In this document: positions 39,536-47,865 of the stretch, in pieces
How the letters are laid out: every line of letters starts with the position of its first letter
Position numbering within the stretch: position 1 is the stretch's first letter
Source of the DNA: Sphingomonas baiyangensis
Lineage (GTDB): Bacteria; Pseudomonadota; Alphaproteobacteria; Sphingomonadales; Sphingomonadaceae
NCBI RefSeq assembly: GCF_005144715.1
Contig: NZ_SWKR01000002.1
Coordinates: 1,434,146-1,498,145, forward strand
Direction of reading: 5' to 3'
Length of the DNA stretch: 64,000 bases
Program-made: the position numbers and the translations under genes
The notes under the pieces: model-generated
Told to the model about the DNA's origin: nothing
Databases searched by the model: none
What the model saw: the letters and a program-made list of their open reading frames with translations, nothing else

Positions 39536-40705
39536 ATGAAGCCCAGCGACCTGCGCGTTGCCCTGTTCAGCGGCAATTACAATTATGTGCGCGACGGTGC
39601 GAACCAGGCGCTCAACCTGCTGGCGCGCCATCTGCTCAACGCCGGGGTCACGTTGCGCGTCTATTCCCCGACCGTGGCCGAGCCGGCATTCCCCGCGACG
39701 GGCGATCTGGTCGACGTGCCGGCGCTCGCGCTGCCGGGCGGGCGCGGCGAATATCGGCTGGGGCTGGGACTGCCCGCGCGCGTGCGCGCCGACCTTGCCG
39801 CCTTCGCGCCCAATCTGGTGCATGTGTCGGCGCCCGAGATCACCGGCCATCGCGCGGTGAGCTGGGCGCGGCGGCACAACATACCGGCGCTCGCATCGCT
39901 GCACACGCGCTTCGAAACCTATCCGCGCTATTACGGCATCGGCTTTCTCGAGCCGCTGGCGGTGAAGCTTTCGACGCGCTTCTACAACCGCTTCGACAAG
40001 GTGATGGTGCCGGGCGAAGGCATGGCCGACCTGCTGCGCGAATGGGGCGTGACGACGCCGATCGGCATCTGGTCGCGCGGGGTCGATCACGCGCGCTTTT
40101 CGCCCGAGCGGCGCGACGATGCCTGGCGCCGGAGCCTTGGCATCGCCGACGACGAGGTGGCGGTGAGCTTCCTGGGGCGGCTGGTGCTCGAAAAGGGGCT
40201 CGACATCTTTGCCGAGGTGGCGGCCGAACTGCGGCGGCGCGGCGTGCGCTATCGCATCCTCGTAATCGGCGAAGGCCCGGCGCGGCAATGGTTCGCCGAT
40301 CGCGTGCCGGGCGCTGTCTTCGCGGGCTTCCAGTCGGGCGACGATCTGGGCCGCGCGGTCGCCTCGATGGACATCTTCTTCAACCCCTCGGTCACCGAGA
40401 CGTTCGGCAACGTGACGCTTGAGGCGATGGCAGCGGGCGTGCCGGTAGTCGCGGCGCGCGCGACGGGCGCGGTGGGTCTGGTCGACGATGGCGTGACGGG
40501 CCGGCTGGTGCCCCCGCGCGACGTGGCGGCCTATGCCGATGCGATCGAGCAATATTGCAACGACCATGAAGCACGCCGGGCGGCGGGTGCGGCGGGGCAC
40601 GCCAAGGCGGCGGGCTATCGATGGGACCGCATCAACCAGGTGATGCTCGAAGCGTATCTGGAGCTGGTCGGCAAGCGCCCCCAGAGTCAAAACTCTAGCT
40701 CTTGA
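39536..40705 (+). CDS. GT4-family glycosyltransferase
   Basis: A 389-residue retaining GT-B enzyme. The N-terminal acceptor domain starts LRVALFSGNYNYVRDGANQ. The C-terminal nucleotide-sugar domain shows FLGRLVLEKGLDIFAEV and the EX7E motif in ETFGNVTLEAMAAGVPVV. It resembles SqdX/PimB-type transferases that put a sugar on a lipid, so glycolipid synthesis is likely, but the donor and acceptor are not visible. The frame reaches 39443; the ATG at 39536 begins the conserved strand. Its last 11 bases overlap the end of the ABC permease gene on the other strand. Confidence 0.88.
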   Translation: MKPSDLRVALFSGNYNYVRDGANQALNLLARHLLNAGVTLRVYSPTVAEPAFPATGDLVDVPALALPGGRGEYRLGLGLPARVRADLAAFAPNLVHVSAPEITGHRAVSWARRHNIPALASLHTRFETYPRYYGIGFLEPLAVKLSTRFYNRFDKVMVPGEGMADLLREWGVTTPIGIWSRGVDHARFSPERRDDAWRRSLGIADDEVAVSFLGRLVLEKGLDIFAEVAAELRRRGVRYRILVIGEGPARQWFADRVPGAVFAGFQSGDDLGRAVASMDIFFNPSVTETFGNVTLEAMAAGVPVVAARATGAVGLVDDGVTGRLVPPRDVAAYADAIEQYCNDHEARRAAGAAGHAKAAGYRWDRINQVMLEAYLELVGKRPQSQNSSS

Positions 40706-41528
40706 GCTTCCAGCCCTTGCCGAGCAGCCAGTAGCAGAACGCCGCGAGCGCCAGCGTGACGCCGCCGAGCACCGCGGCGCCGAGCGTCACGTCGCTGTCG
40801 GCGCGTTCGAGGAAGCCGTAGCGGAAGCCCGAGATGATGTAGAAGAACGGATTGGCGTGGCTGATCGCGCGGAACTCGGGGCTCAAGGCCTCGACCGAGT
40901 AGAAGGTGCCCGACAGCAGCGCGAGCGGCGCGATGACGAAGTTGGTGACGGCGGCGGCATGATCGAACTTCTCGGCCCAGATCGAGGTGAGCACGCCGAG
41001 CAGCGCCACGAAGGTCGCGCCCACCACGCCGAACCAGAGGATGGCAAGCGGGTGGCGCGGCGTCACATCGATACCCCACAGCGCCATCGCCAGCCAAACC
41101 GCGCCGCCAACGCACAGCGCGCGCGTGACGGCACCGCCCACCAGCGCCGCGAGCAGCTCGCCGATCGACAAGGGCGGCATCAGATAGTCGACAATGGTGC
41201 CCTGGATCTTGCCGACGAGCAGCGAGAAGCTGGCATTGGCGAAGGCGTTCTGGAGCATGCCCATGACGATGAGGCCGGGCGCGATGAACTCGGCGAAGGG
41301 CGTGCCCATCACCTGCCGGTCGTTGCCGCCGAGCGCGACGGTGAAGATGACGAGGAACAACAGCGTCGTGACCGCCGGCGCCCACACCGTTTGGAGCTGC
41401 ACCTTGAAGAAGCGCCGCACCTCCTTCACATAGAGCGTTCGCAGTCCGCCCCAGCTGACTTGCCGGATGACCGGCACGCCGAAGGCGGGCAGACGGGTAT
41501 TCAGGTGCGGTTCGGGCTGGTCTGCCAT
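40695..41528 (-). CDS. ABC-2 type transporter permease
   Basis: A 277-residue membrane protein with six helices of the ABC-2 family (YadH/NodJ-like). It has the cytoplasmic start RTLYVKEVRRFFKVQLQTVW, the FIAPGLIVMGMLQNAF helix and the late motif ALSPEFRAISHANPFFYIISGFRYGF cut by loops. No ATPase gene stands next to it, so its partner must be encoded elsewhere. Family members export lipids, polysaccharides or drugs. The long frame runs to 42212 through gcrA, but the ATG at 41528 is the only start that fits. It is divergent from gcrA. Confidence 0.87.
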   Translation of the reverse strand: MADQPEPHLNTRLPAFGVPVIRQVSWGGLRTLYVKEVRRFFKVQLQTVWAPAVTTLLFLVIFTVALGGNDRQVMGTPFAEFIAPGLIVMGMLQNAFANASFSLLVGKIQGTIVDYLMPPLSIGELLAALVGGAVTRALCVGGAVWLAMALWGIDVTPRHPLAILWFGVVGATFVALLGVLTSIWAEKFDHAAAVTNFVIAPLALLSGTFYSVEALSPEFRAISHANPFFYIISGFRYGFLERADSDVTLGAAVLGGVTLALAAFCYWLLGKGWKLKS

Positions 41529-41598
41529 TGCGGCTTCGCGTAGTCGCTGGCGATCCGGCCCGCAACCCGTGCAACATGACTTCAGGAAGAAACGCCAA

Positions 41599-42333
41599 AT
41601 GAGCTGGACCGAGGAACGCATCGCCACTCTCACCAGGATGTGGGAAAGCGGCAATACCGCGAGCCAGATCGCCGAGGAGCTGGGCGGGATCAGCCGCAAC
41701 GCGGTGATCGGCAAGGCGCACCGGCTGGGGTTGAAGCCGCGCCCCTCGCCGGTGAAGCCCAATGAGGCGAAGGCCGCCGCCGCTCCAGCGCCCACCCCGG
41801 CCCCTACCGCCGAGGCTCCGCCACCCGCGCCCAAGCCGGCGACGCGCGCGCCCGCCGCGAAGACAGCCGCGACGCCGCCGCCCGCTCCCGCGACGCCGCC
41901 GCCGGCAAGCAAGCCCGCACCGACGGCGGTCGAACGCCCCGAGCCCGAGGCGGCGGACGATGCCGCCGAGCCAGTGGTCGCCGCCACGCCATCAGCGCCG
42001 CAGCTGCGTTCGGTCGGCCCCGGCGGCTTCCTGCGCCAGAACCCCGGCGAGAATAGCGGCCCGATCGCCCCTGCGCCGCCGCGCCGGCTGGTGCCCGCAC
42101 GCCCCAGCGACGCGATCGCCGGCAAGACCAGCCTGCTCGATCTCAACGACCGCATCTGCAAATGGCCGATCGGACACCCCGGCGAGCCCGATTTCCATTT
42201 CTGCGGCGACAAGGTGAACCCCGGCTTCCCCTATTGCGTCGAGCATTGCGGGCACGCTTATCAGGCGCAGCTGCCGCGCCGCGACCGCCGGCCGCCGCCG
42301 CCGCTGCCCTATGGCGGGCCGCGCGTGCGCTGA
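41599..42333 (+). CDS. gcrA: GcrA cell-cycle regulator
   Basis: Transcription factor of alphaproteobacteria that works with sigma-70 at promoters carrying CcrM-methylated GANTC sites. The N-terminal HTH (MSWTEERIATLTRMWESGN, then AEELGGISRNAVIGKAHRLG) covers residues 1-45. A Pro/Ala-rich disordered linker takes up about 50-170. The C-terminal domain has CKWPIGHPGEPDFHFCGDK and GFPYCVEHCGHAYQ, where four cysteines and histidines suggest a metal site. At 244 residues it is longer than Caulobacter GcrA because of the linker. The ATG has AGGAAG upstream. I saw no GANTC site in its immediate upstream gap. Confidence 0.95.
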   Translation: MSWTEERIATLTRMWESGNTASQIAEELGGISRNAVIGKAHRLGLKPRPSPVKPNEAKAAAAPAPTPAPTAEAPPPAPKPATRAPAAKTAATPPPAPATPPPASKPAPTAVERPEPEAADDAAEPVVAATPSAPQLRSVGPGGFLRQNPGENSGPIAPAPPRRLVPARPSDAIAGKTSLLDLNDRICKWPIGHPGEPDFHFCGDKVNPGFPYCVEHCGHAYQAQLPRRDRRPPPPLPYGGPRVR

Positions 42334-42469
42334 TACGCAAGCTGCGCGCGAACGCGCCGTTCTGGCGGTAATCGGGCGGCGATGACGGCGACGCGGCTCG
42401 CGCATTTGACGTAGCCTGCCGCGTTCGCACCCCGACGCGATCTGAGCGATCGGCGGGCAGGATGGCCGC

Positions 42470-42898
42470 ATGTGCCGCCCTGCCCGCCTCGATCCTCGCC
42501 TGACATGCGATACCCGCGGCGCGGCAATGGTCGAGTTCGCACTGCTGGCGCCCTTGCTCATCGTGCTGCTGATGGGGATGCTCGCGTTCGGGCAGTATTT
42601 CCTCGTCGCGCACAGTCTGCAACAGCTTGCCAACGATGCCGCGCGCGCGACGGTGGCAGGGCTCGACGCCGCCGAGCGCGACGCGTTGGCGCGCGGCAGC
42701 GTGGCGCATGGACTGGCACGGCTGGCCATCGCTGATGCGCAGGCGATCACTACCGAGGTCGACGAGGAGGCAGGCCGCGTCATCGTGACGCTTGCCGCCG
42801 ATACGCGCGCGCTGTCGCTGCTGCGCGCGGCGGCGGTGCCGCTGCCCGGACCCGTAATCGAGCGGCGCGCGATCGCCCGGGCGGGGGGCGTTCCGTGA
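42470..42898 (+). CDS. TadE-like pilus assembly / pseudopilin-type protein
   Basis: A 142-residue protein with a short positively charged N-terminus, the TadE signature RGAAMVEFALLAPLLIVLLM and a single membrane helix (to about residue 45) followed by an extracytoplasmic helical domain (LQQLANDAARATVAGLDAAE). TadE-type proteins are minor pilins of tight-adherence pili. The ATG has AGGATGG upstream. Its stop overlaps the GTG of the TadG-like gene. No tad ATPase or secretin is present in the window. Confidence 0.85.
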   Translation: MCRPARLDPRLTCDTRGAAMVEFALLAPLLIVLLMGMLAFGQYFLVAHSLQQLANDAARATVAGLDAAERDALARGSVAHGLARLAIADAQAITTEVDEEAGRVIVTLAADTRALSLLRAAAVPLPGPVIERRAIARAGGVP

Positions 42899-44508
42899 TC
42901 GGTGCGCTCGTCCGATCGCGGACCGGCAGCGCGAGCGTGCTGGTGGCGGGCGCGCTGCCGATGCTGATCGGCGCCGCCGCGCTCGCCTTAGACCTCGGCA
43001 TGGTGCAGCTCGAGGCACGGCGGATGCAGGGCGTCGCCGATGCCGCCGCGCTCGCCGCTGCCACCGACCCCACAGGCGCGCAGGCGCTTGCCGAGGCGAG
43101 CGCGGGAGCCGCGCTGACGGTGACGGTGACGACCGGCGCCTATCGCGGCGACCCGGGCGTGGCCGTCGCCGACCGCTTCGTTGCCGGGGGAGCGGCGGCG
43201 GATGCCGTGCGCGTGACCGTAGCGCGGCGCGTGCCCACGGCATTCGCGCGGGTGTTCGGAACCGATGGCGTGACGATCGCGCGCCATGCCACCGCCGCGC
43301 GTACCGACATGGCGGCGATCAGCATCGGCAGCCGGCTGGCCGCCCTCGACGGTGGCGCGCTCAACGCGATGCTCTCGGCAATGACGGGCAGCAGCGTGAC
43401 GCTGGCGCTGGTCGACTATCAGGCGCTCGCCTCGGCCGAGATCGACCTGTTCGACTGGCTCGATGGCGTACGCACCCACGCCGCGCTCTCTGCCGGCACC
43501 TATGACGCGCTGCTCGACGGCGACGTCGCGGCAGCGGCGGCGATCGAGGCACTGGCAGCGCAGGTCGGCGACCCCGTAGCCGGTGCTGCGCTTACGGCAA
43601 TCGCAGCACTAACGCCGGGTAATGTGCGTCTGGGCGACCTGATCGATGCCGGCCCGATCGGCGCGCGCACCGGCGGCGCAGGCGGCGCGGTTGGCGTGCA
43701 GGCGCTCGATGTCGTCGCCAACGTGCTGCTGGCAACGGGCGGCGCGCGACAATTCGAGTTGGCGCTAGGAGGCGGCATCGCAGGCATCGCCTCGACGCGT
43801 GCTTCGGTGGCGATCGGCGAGCGCCCGGCGCAGACACCCTGGATCGCGATCGATCGCGAGGGCGGCGCGATCGTGCGCACCGCGCAGGCGCGCATCGCCA
43901 TCGACGCGCAGCTCGCGCCGCTGTCGATCCCCGGGCTGACGCCGCTTTCGGTGCGCCTGCCGCTCTTCATCGAGCTTGCGGGCGCCGAGGCACGGATTGC
44001 GAGCCTCGACTGCGAAACGCCGCGGCGTGTCGAGGTCGAGGCGCGTACGAGCCCCGCCACCTTCGCGATCGGCACGGTCGATACGGGCACACTCGACGAG
44101 TTCGGCCAGGCGATGACGATCGGCGATGCGGCGCTGGTGCGAGCGCCGCTGATCGCGGTCGACGGATCGGCACGCATCGACATGGGCGCTGCCGAGCCGT
44201 GGCAGCAGCTGTCGTTCGATACCGCCGCGATCGAGGCCGGCGAGGTGCGGACGGTACGTGCTACGCATGCGGTAGCGGGAGTGGCATCGGCGCTGGCGGG
44301 CGACGTGATGCTGCGCGCGCGGCTGCTGGGCCTTCTGCCGCTGTCGCTCGATCCCGTCGTCGCGGCAGTGGGAGCGCAGCTCGCGCTGGTCGCGCCGGCG
44401 ATCGATACGATGATCGCCACGCTGACAGGTACGCTCGGGTTACAGATCGGCGCCGCCGATGTGCGCGTGAGCGGACTGCGCTGCGGTCAGCCCGTGCTGG
44501 TTGGATAA
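42895..44508 (+). CDS. TadG-related Flp pilus / surface protein
   Basis: A 537-residue exported protein. It starts with RTGSASVLVAGALPMLIGAAALALDL, the Flp-pilus TadG-like membrane segment, followed by [18 protein letters not shown], the typical helix after it. The rest is extracytoplasmic, Ala/Gly-rich and beta-like. Near the C-terminus two cysteines (SLDCETPRRVEVEAR and LRCGQPVLVG) may pair. The start is GTG inside a GTGA overlap with the TadE-like gene. The two probably form a surface or pilus-related pair. A stem-loop lies right after the stop. Confidence 0.8.
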   Translation: MIGALVRSRTGSASVLVAGALPMLIGAAALALDLGMVQLEARRMQGVADAAALAAATDPTGAQALAEASAGAALTVTVTTGAYRGDPGVAVADRFVAGGAAADAVRVTVARRVPTAFARVFGTDGVTIARHATAARTDMAAISIGSRLAALDGGALNAMLSAMTGSSVTLALVDYQALASAEIDLFDWLDGVRTHAALSAGTYDALLDGDVAAAAAIEALAAQVGDPVAGAALTAIAALTPGNVRLGDLIDAGPIGARTGGAGGAVGVQALDVVANVLLATGGARQFELALGGGIAGIASTRASVAIGERPAQTPWIAIDREGGAIVRTAQARIAIDAQLAPLSIPGLTPLSVRLPLFIELAGAEARIASLDCETPRRVEVEARTSPATFAIGTVDTGTLDEFGQAMTIGDAALVRAPLIAVDGSARIDMGAAEPWQQLSFDTAAIEAGEVRTVRATHAVAGVASALAGDVMLRARLLGLLPLSLDPVVAAVGAQLALVAPAIDTMIATLTGTLGLQIGAADVRVSGLRCGQPVLVG

Positions 44509-44513
44509 GATAT

Positions 44514-44546
44514 CCCCGCCGGCGCGCTGGGAGAGCGCCGGCGGGG
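44514..44546. terminator. 12-bp perfect stem-loop between convergent genes
   Basis: CCCCGCCGGCGC at 44514-44525 pairs exactly with 44535-44546 across a 9-base loop. It lies 6 bases after the TadG-like stop and 22 bases before the stop of the convergent outer-membrane protein gene. It has no T-tract, so it is probably a bidirectional hairpin that protects or ends both mRNAs. Confidence 0.6.
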
Positions 44547-44568
44547 CATCCATCAGGTCATTCGCGGA

Positions 44569-45423
44569 TCAGAAGCGAAGTGCTGCCGTCGCGCGGATGC
44601 TGTGGAAGCGGAAATTGTCATCCGAGCGACGCAGATCGCTGCCGGCGGCATTTCCGAGCAGGAACGGATTGGTCGCAGGCGCAGTGCCCTGGCCGACACT
44701 CACGACATAATCGTCGTCGACATAGTCGTTATACATATATTCGAGGCCGAGCGAGATGTTGCGGCCGATCTTCTGCTCGACACCGCCGCCTGCGGTATAG
44801 CCCCAGCTGTTCGACTTGCCGCCATTGCTCTCGAAGCTGTTCGCCGTGTTCGACGTCTCGAAGCTGTTGTCGATCTGGGCATAGGCGGGGCCGCCTGCCG
44901 CGTAGAACAGCGTGCGTCCGCCTGCGGCATAGCCCACGCGACCGCGGATGCTGGCGTTCCAGTCGAACTCGCGATTGAACGTATAGAAGGCGGGCGTGCT
45001 GCTATATGCAGTGACGCTGTCGCGCACCTGCGAGCGGCCGAACTCGCCCATCGCGCCGATCACGAAATTGCCGAACTGCTTGTCCCAACCGACGCGCGCG
45101 AAATACTCGATCGCATCGCGATCATTGTCGCAGCCGCCGGCGGGCGTGGCGCTGCCGCGGTTGTTGCCATTGCAGAAGCCGGGTGCGAACGCGTTCGCGC
45201 CACCGGACGTAACGATCGTATCGTTGAAATTGCCGTCAAGATTACGATCGAACACGACGGTCTCGCCCACGTCGTTTGGCTGGACGCCGAAGCCGAACGA
45301 TCCACCGACATAAGGTCCGTCGAAATGCCGGTCGCCATTCGCGTCCTGCGCGATTGCCGGTGTAGCCAGGCCGAGTGCCGCAACCGTGGCGATTGCCGAT
45401 GCCTTTATTGTACGCATACGCAT
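44569..45423 (-). CDS. outer-membrane beta-barrel protein (OmpA/porin-like, Omp25-type)
   Basis: A 284-residue precursor: a signal peptide (ASAIATVAALGLATPAIA cut before QDANGD), then GPYVGGSFGFGV and repeated amphipathic strands, ending in SIRATAALRF with the C-terminal Phe that BAM recognises. The layout is an eight-stranded OmpA-like barrel. It has two cysteines in FCNGNNRGSATPAGGC that may form a loop disulfide. The ATG at 45423 has a perfect AGGAGGT ribosome site 7 bases away, so strong expression is likely. It is divergent from parE. Confidence 0.87.
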   Translation of the reverse strand: MRMRTIKASAIATVAALGLATPAIAQDANGDRHFDGPYVGGSFGFGVQPNDVGETVVFDRNLDGNFNDTIVTSGGANAFAPGFCNGNNRGSATPAGGCDNDRDAIEYFARVGWDKQFGNFVIGAMGEFGRSQVRDSVTAYSSTPAFYTFNREFDWNASIRGRVGYAAGGRTLFYAAGGPAYAQIDNSFETSNTANSFESNGGKSNSWGYTAGGGVEQKIGRNISLGLEYMYNDYVDDDYVVSVGQGTAPATNPFLLGNAAGSDLRRSDDNFRFHSIRATAALRF

Positions 45424-45590
45424 ACCGAGTACCTCCTGAATGTGAACCATGATTACCCTGTTCAGACCGCGCCCAACGCGCCGGGCCGTGGTTCGCTGCA
45501 TCGCGGTACGCAATCGGTCCGCGTCCTGTTGCACATCGGCAACACAAGGCTCGCTTTGCCCCGCCCGCGCCACGGCCTATAGCGTTATCC

Positions 45591-47567
45591 ATGTCCGACG
45601 ATCTTTTTGCCGCGCCGCCCCCTGCCCCGTCCGACTACAATGCCGCGTCGATCGAGGTGCTCGAGGGGCTCGAGCCGGTGCGGCGGCGGCCGGGCATGTA
45701 TATCGGCGGCACCGACGAGCGCGCGCTGCATCATCTGGCGGCCGAAGTGCTCGACAATGCGATGGACGAGGCGGTGGCGGGCCATGCCACGCGGATCGAG
45801 GTGACGCTGGGCGAAGGCAACCGGCTGACGATCACCGACAATGGCCGCGGCATTCCGGTCGACCCGCATCCGCGCTTCCCCGACAAGTCGGCGCTCGAGG
45901 TCATCCTCTCGACGCTGCATTCGGGCGGCAAGTTCTCGGGCAAGGCCTATGCGACGTCGGGCGGACTGCATGGCGTGGGCGTCAGCGTGGTCAATGCGCT
46001 GTCCTCCGACACCGTGGTCGAAGTGGCGCGCGAGCGGCAGCTCTACCGCCAGCGTTTCGCGCGGGGGATCACGCTGGCGCCGATCGAGCATCTTGGCGGC
46101 ACGCCTAACCGGCGCGGCACGAGCGTGAGCTTCGTGCCCGATACCGAGATTTTCGGCGAGATGCAGTTCAAGCCGCAGCGGCTGTACCGGCTGGCGCGAT
46201 CGAAGGCGTATCTGTTCGCCGGCGTCGAAATCCGCTGGAAATGCGCGTCCGGCCTGATCGCCGACGATACGCCGGCCGAAGCGGTGTTCCAGTTCCCCGG
46301 CGGCCTCGCCGATCATCTGAAGGAGCAATTGGGCGGACGCGAATGCGCGACGAGCCAGTTCTTCGCGGGTACGCAGGACTTTCCCGACCAGCAGGGCAAG
46401 GTCGAATGGGCGGTCGCCTGGCCGCTGTGGAGCGACGGCAGCTACAGCTGGTATTGCAACACCATCCCCACGCCCGATGGCGGGACGCACGAACAGGGAC
46501 TGCGCCAGGCGCTGGTGCGCGGCTTTCGCGCTTTCGGCGAGCTGGTAGGCCAGAAGAAGGCGAAAGACCTGACTGCCGACGATGTGATGACGGGCAGCGA
46601 GCTGATGCTTTCGGTATTCATCCGCGAGCCGCAGTTCCAGAGCCAGACCAAGGACCGGCTGACCAGCCCCGAGGCGGCGACGCTGGTCGAGCGTGCGATC
46701 CGCGACCATTTCGACCATTTCCTCGCCGACCATGTCGAGCGCGGCAAGGCGCTGCTTGGCCATGTGATCGAGCGGATGGACGAGCGGCTTCGGCGCAAGG
46801 CCGAGCGCGAAGTGAAGCGCAAGACCGCGACCTCGTCGCGCAAGCTGCGCCTGCCCGGCAAGCTGACCGATTGCGCCGCCGACAGCCCCGAGGGCACCGA
46901 ATTGTTCATCGTCGAGGGCGATTCGGCGGGCGGCAGCGCCAAGCAGGCGCGCGACCGCAAGACGCAGGCGATCCTGCCGATCCGCGGCAAGATACTGAAC
47001 GTGGCGAGTGCCACCAGCGCCAAGATCCTCGCCAACCAGGAAATCGCCGATCTCATCCAGGCGCTGGGCTGCGGCACGCGCAAGGACTGCGTGCCCGACA
47101 ATCTGCGCTACGAACGCATCGTCATCATGACCGACGCCGATGTCGACGGCGCGCATATCGCGACGCTGTTGATGACCTTCTTCTTCCAGGAAATGCCCGA
47201 GCTGGTGCGGCGCGGGCACCTCTATCTGGCGCAGCCGCCGCTCTACCGGCTGACGGTGGGGGCGAAATCGCTCTACGCACGCGACGACGCGCATCGCGCC
47301 GAGCTCGAGCGCACGGCGTTCAGGGGCAAGAAGGTCGAGGTCGCGCGGTTCAAGGGGCTGGGCGAGATGAACCCGATGCAGCTGCGCGAGACGACGATGG
47401 ACCCCAAGACGCGGGGGATGCTGCGCATCACGCTGCCGCAGGAATATGAGGAGCGCGCCGGCGTGAAGGATCTGGTCGACCGGCTGATGGGCACCAACCC
47501 CGCGCACCGCTTCGCCTTCATCCAGGAGAATGCCGCACGGCTGGAGGACGACGCGATCGACGCGTGA
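45591..47567 (+). CDS. parE: DNA topoisomerase IV subunit B
   Basis: ATPase subunit of topoisomerase IV, which unlinks sister chromosomes together with ParC. The 658-residue protein has the GHKL ATPase domain (EVLDNAMDEAVAGHA, ITDNGRGIPVD, GLHGVGVSVVNALS), a transducer domain, and the TOPRIM domain (EGDSAGGSAKQARDRKTQA, IMTDADVDGAHIATLL). The length, the YEERAGVKDLVDRLMGTNPA region and the lack of a GyrB-type insertion favour ParE over GyrB. It is followed by a gap of 298 bases that holds only repeats. Confidence 0.95.
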   Translation: MSDDLFAAPPPAPSDYNAASIEVLEGLEPVRRRPGMYIGGTDERALHHLAAEVLDNAMDEAVAGHATRIEVTLGEGNRLTITDNGRGIPVDPHPRFPDKSALEVILSTLHSGGKFSGKAYATSGGLHGVGVSVVNALSSDTVVEVARERQLYRQRFARGITLAPIEHLGGTPNRRGTSVSFVPDTEIFGEMQFKPQRLYRLARSKAYLFAGVEIRWKCASGLIADDTPAEAVFQFPGGLADHLKEQLGGRECATSQFFAGTQDFPDQQGKVEWAVAWPLWSDGSYSWYCNTIPTPDGGTHEQGLRQALVRGFRAFGELVGQKKAKDLTADDVMTGSELMLSVFIREPQFQSQTKDRLTSPEAATLVERAIRDHFDHFLADHVERGKALLGHVIERMDERLRRKAEREVKRKTATSSRKLRLPGKLTDCAADSPEGTELFIVEGDSAGGSAKQARDRKTQAILPIRGKILNVASATSAKILANQEIADLIQALGCGTRKDCVPDNLRYERIVIMTDADVDGAHIATLLMTFFFQEMPELVRRGHLYLAQPPLYRLTVGAKSLYARDDAHRAELERTAFRGKKVEVARFKGLGEMNPMQLRETTMDPKTRGMLRITLPQEYEERAGVKDLVDRLMGTNPAHRFAFIQENAARLEDDAIDA

Positions 47568-47657
47568 GGGGTAAGATATTTGTTTCCATTGTCTTTTCGG
47601 CGCGCCGGAGCGAGGCGTGTCGACGCACCGGATCGTTTCGTCGATAGAGCAGGACGG

Positions 47658-47683
47658 CCCTTCGACAAGCTCAGGGCGAACGG
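47658..47683. repeat. dispersed CTTCGACAAGCTCAGG repeat
   Basis: Copy reading CCCTTCGACAAGCTCAGG followed by GCGAACGG, in the gap between the convergent parE and dihydroorotase genes. Confidence 0.8.
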
Positions 47684-47741
47684 GCGAAGCTAGGTTCGAT
47701 TCAATCGCTCGATGCTCGCACCTTGAATGGGCATCCCTGCC

Positions 47742-47770
47742 CCGTTCGTGCTGAGCTTGTCGAAGCACCG
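47742..47770. repeat. dispersed CTTCGACAAGCTCAGG repeat, inverted copy
   Basis: Copy in the opposite orientation, starting CCGTTCGTGCTGAGCTTGTC and ending GAAGCACCG. With the copy at 47658 it forms an inverted pair about 60 bases apart. Confidence 0.8.
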
Positions 47771-47810
47771 TTCTTTCTGGCGGAAAGGGCAGGACGACAT
47801 TTTGGCAAGG

Positions 47811-47846
47811 TTCTCCTGAACTTGTCGAAGGGCTCAGTGCGAACGG
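47811..47846. repeat. dispersed CTTCGACAAGCTCAGG repeat, composite copy
   Basis: Composite copy with TCCTGAACTTGTCGAAGG followed by GCTCAGTGCGAACGG, so both orientations of the end motif occur within 36 bases. It lies 20 bases from the end of the dihydroorotase gene. Confidence 0.75.
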
Positions 47847-47865
47847 TAGAAGGAAATCGTATCGC

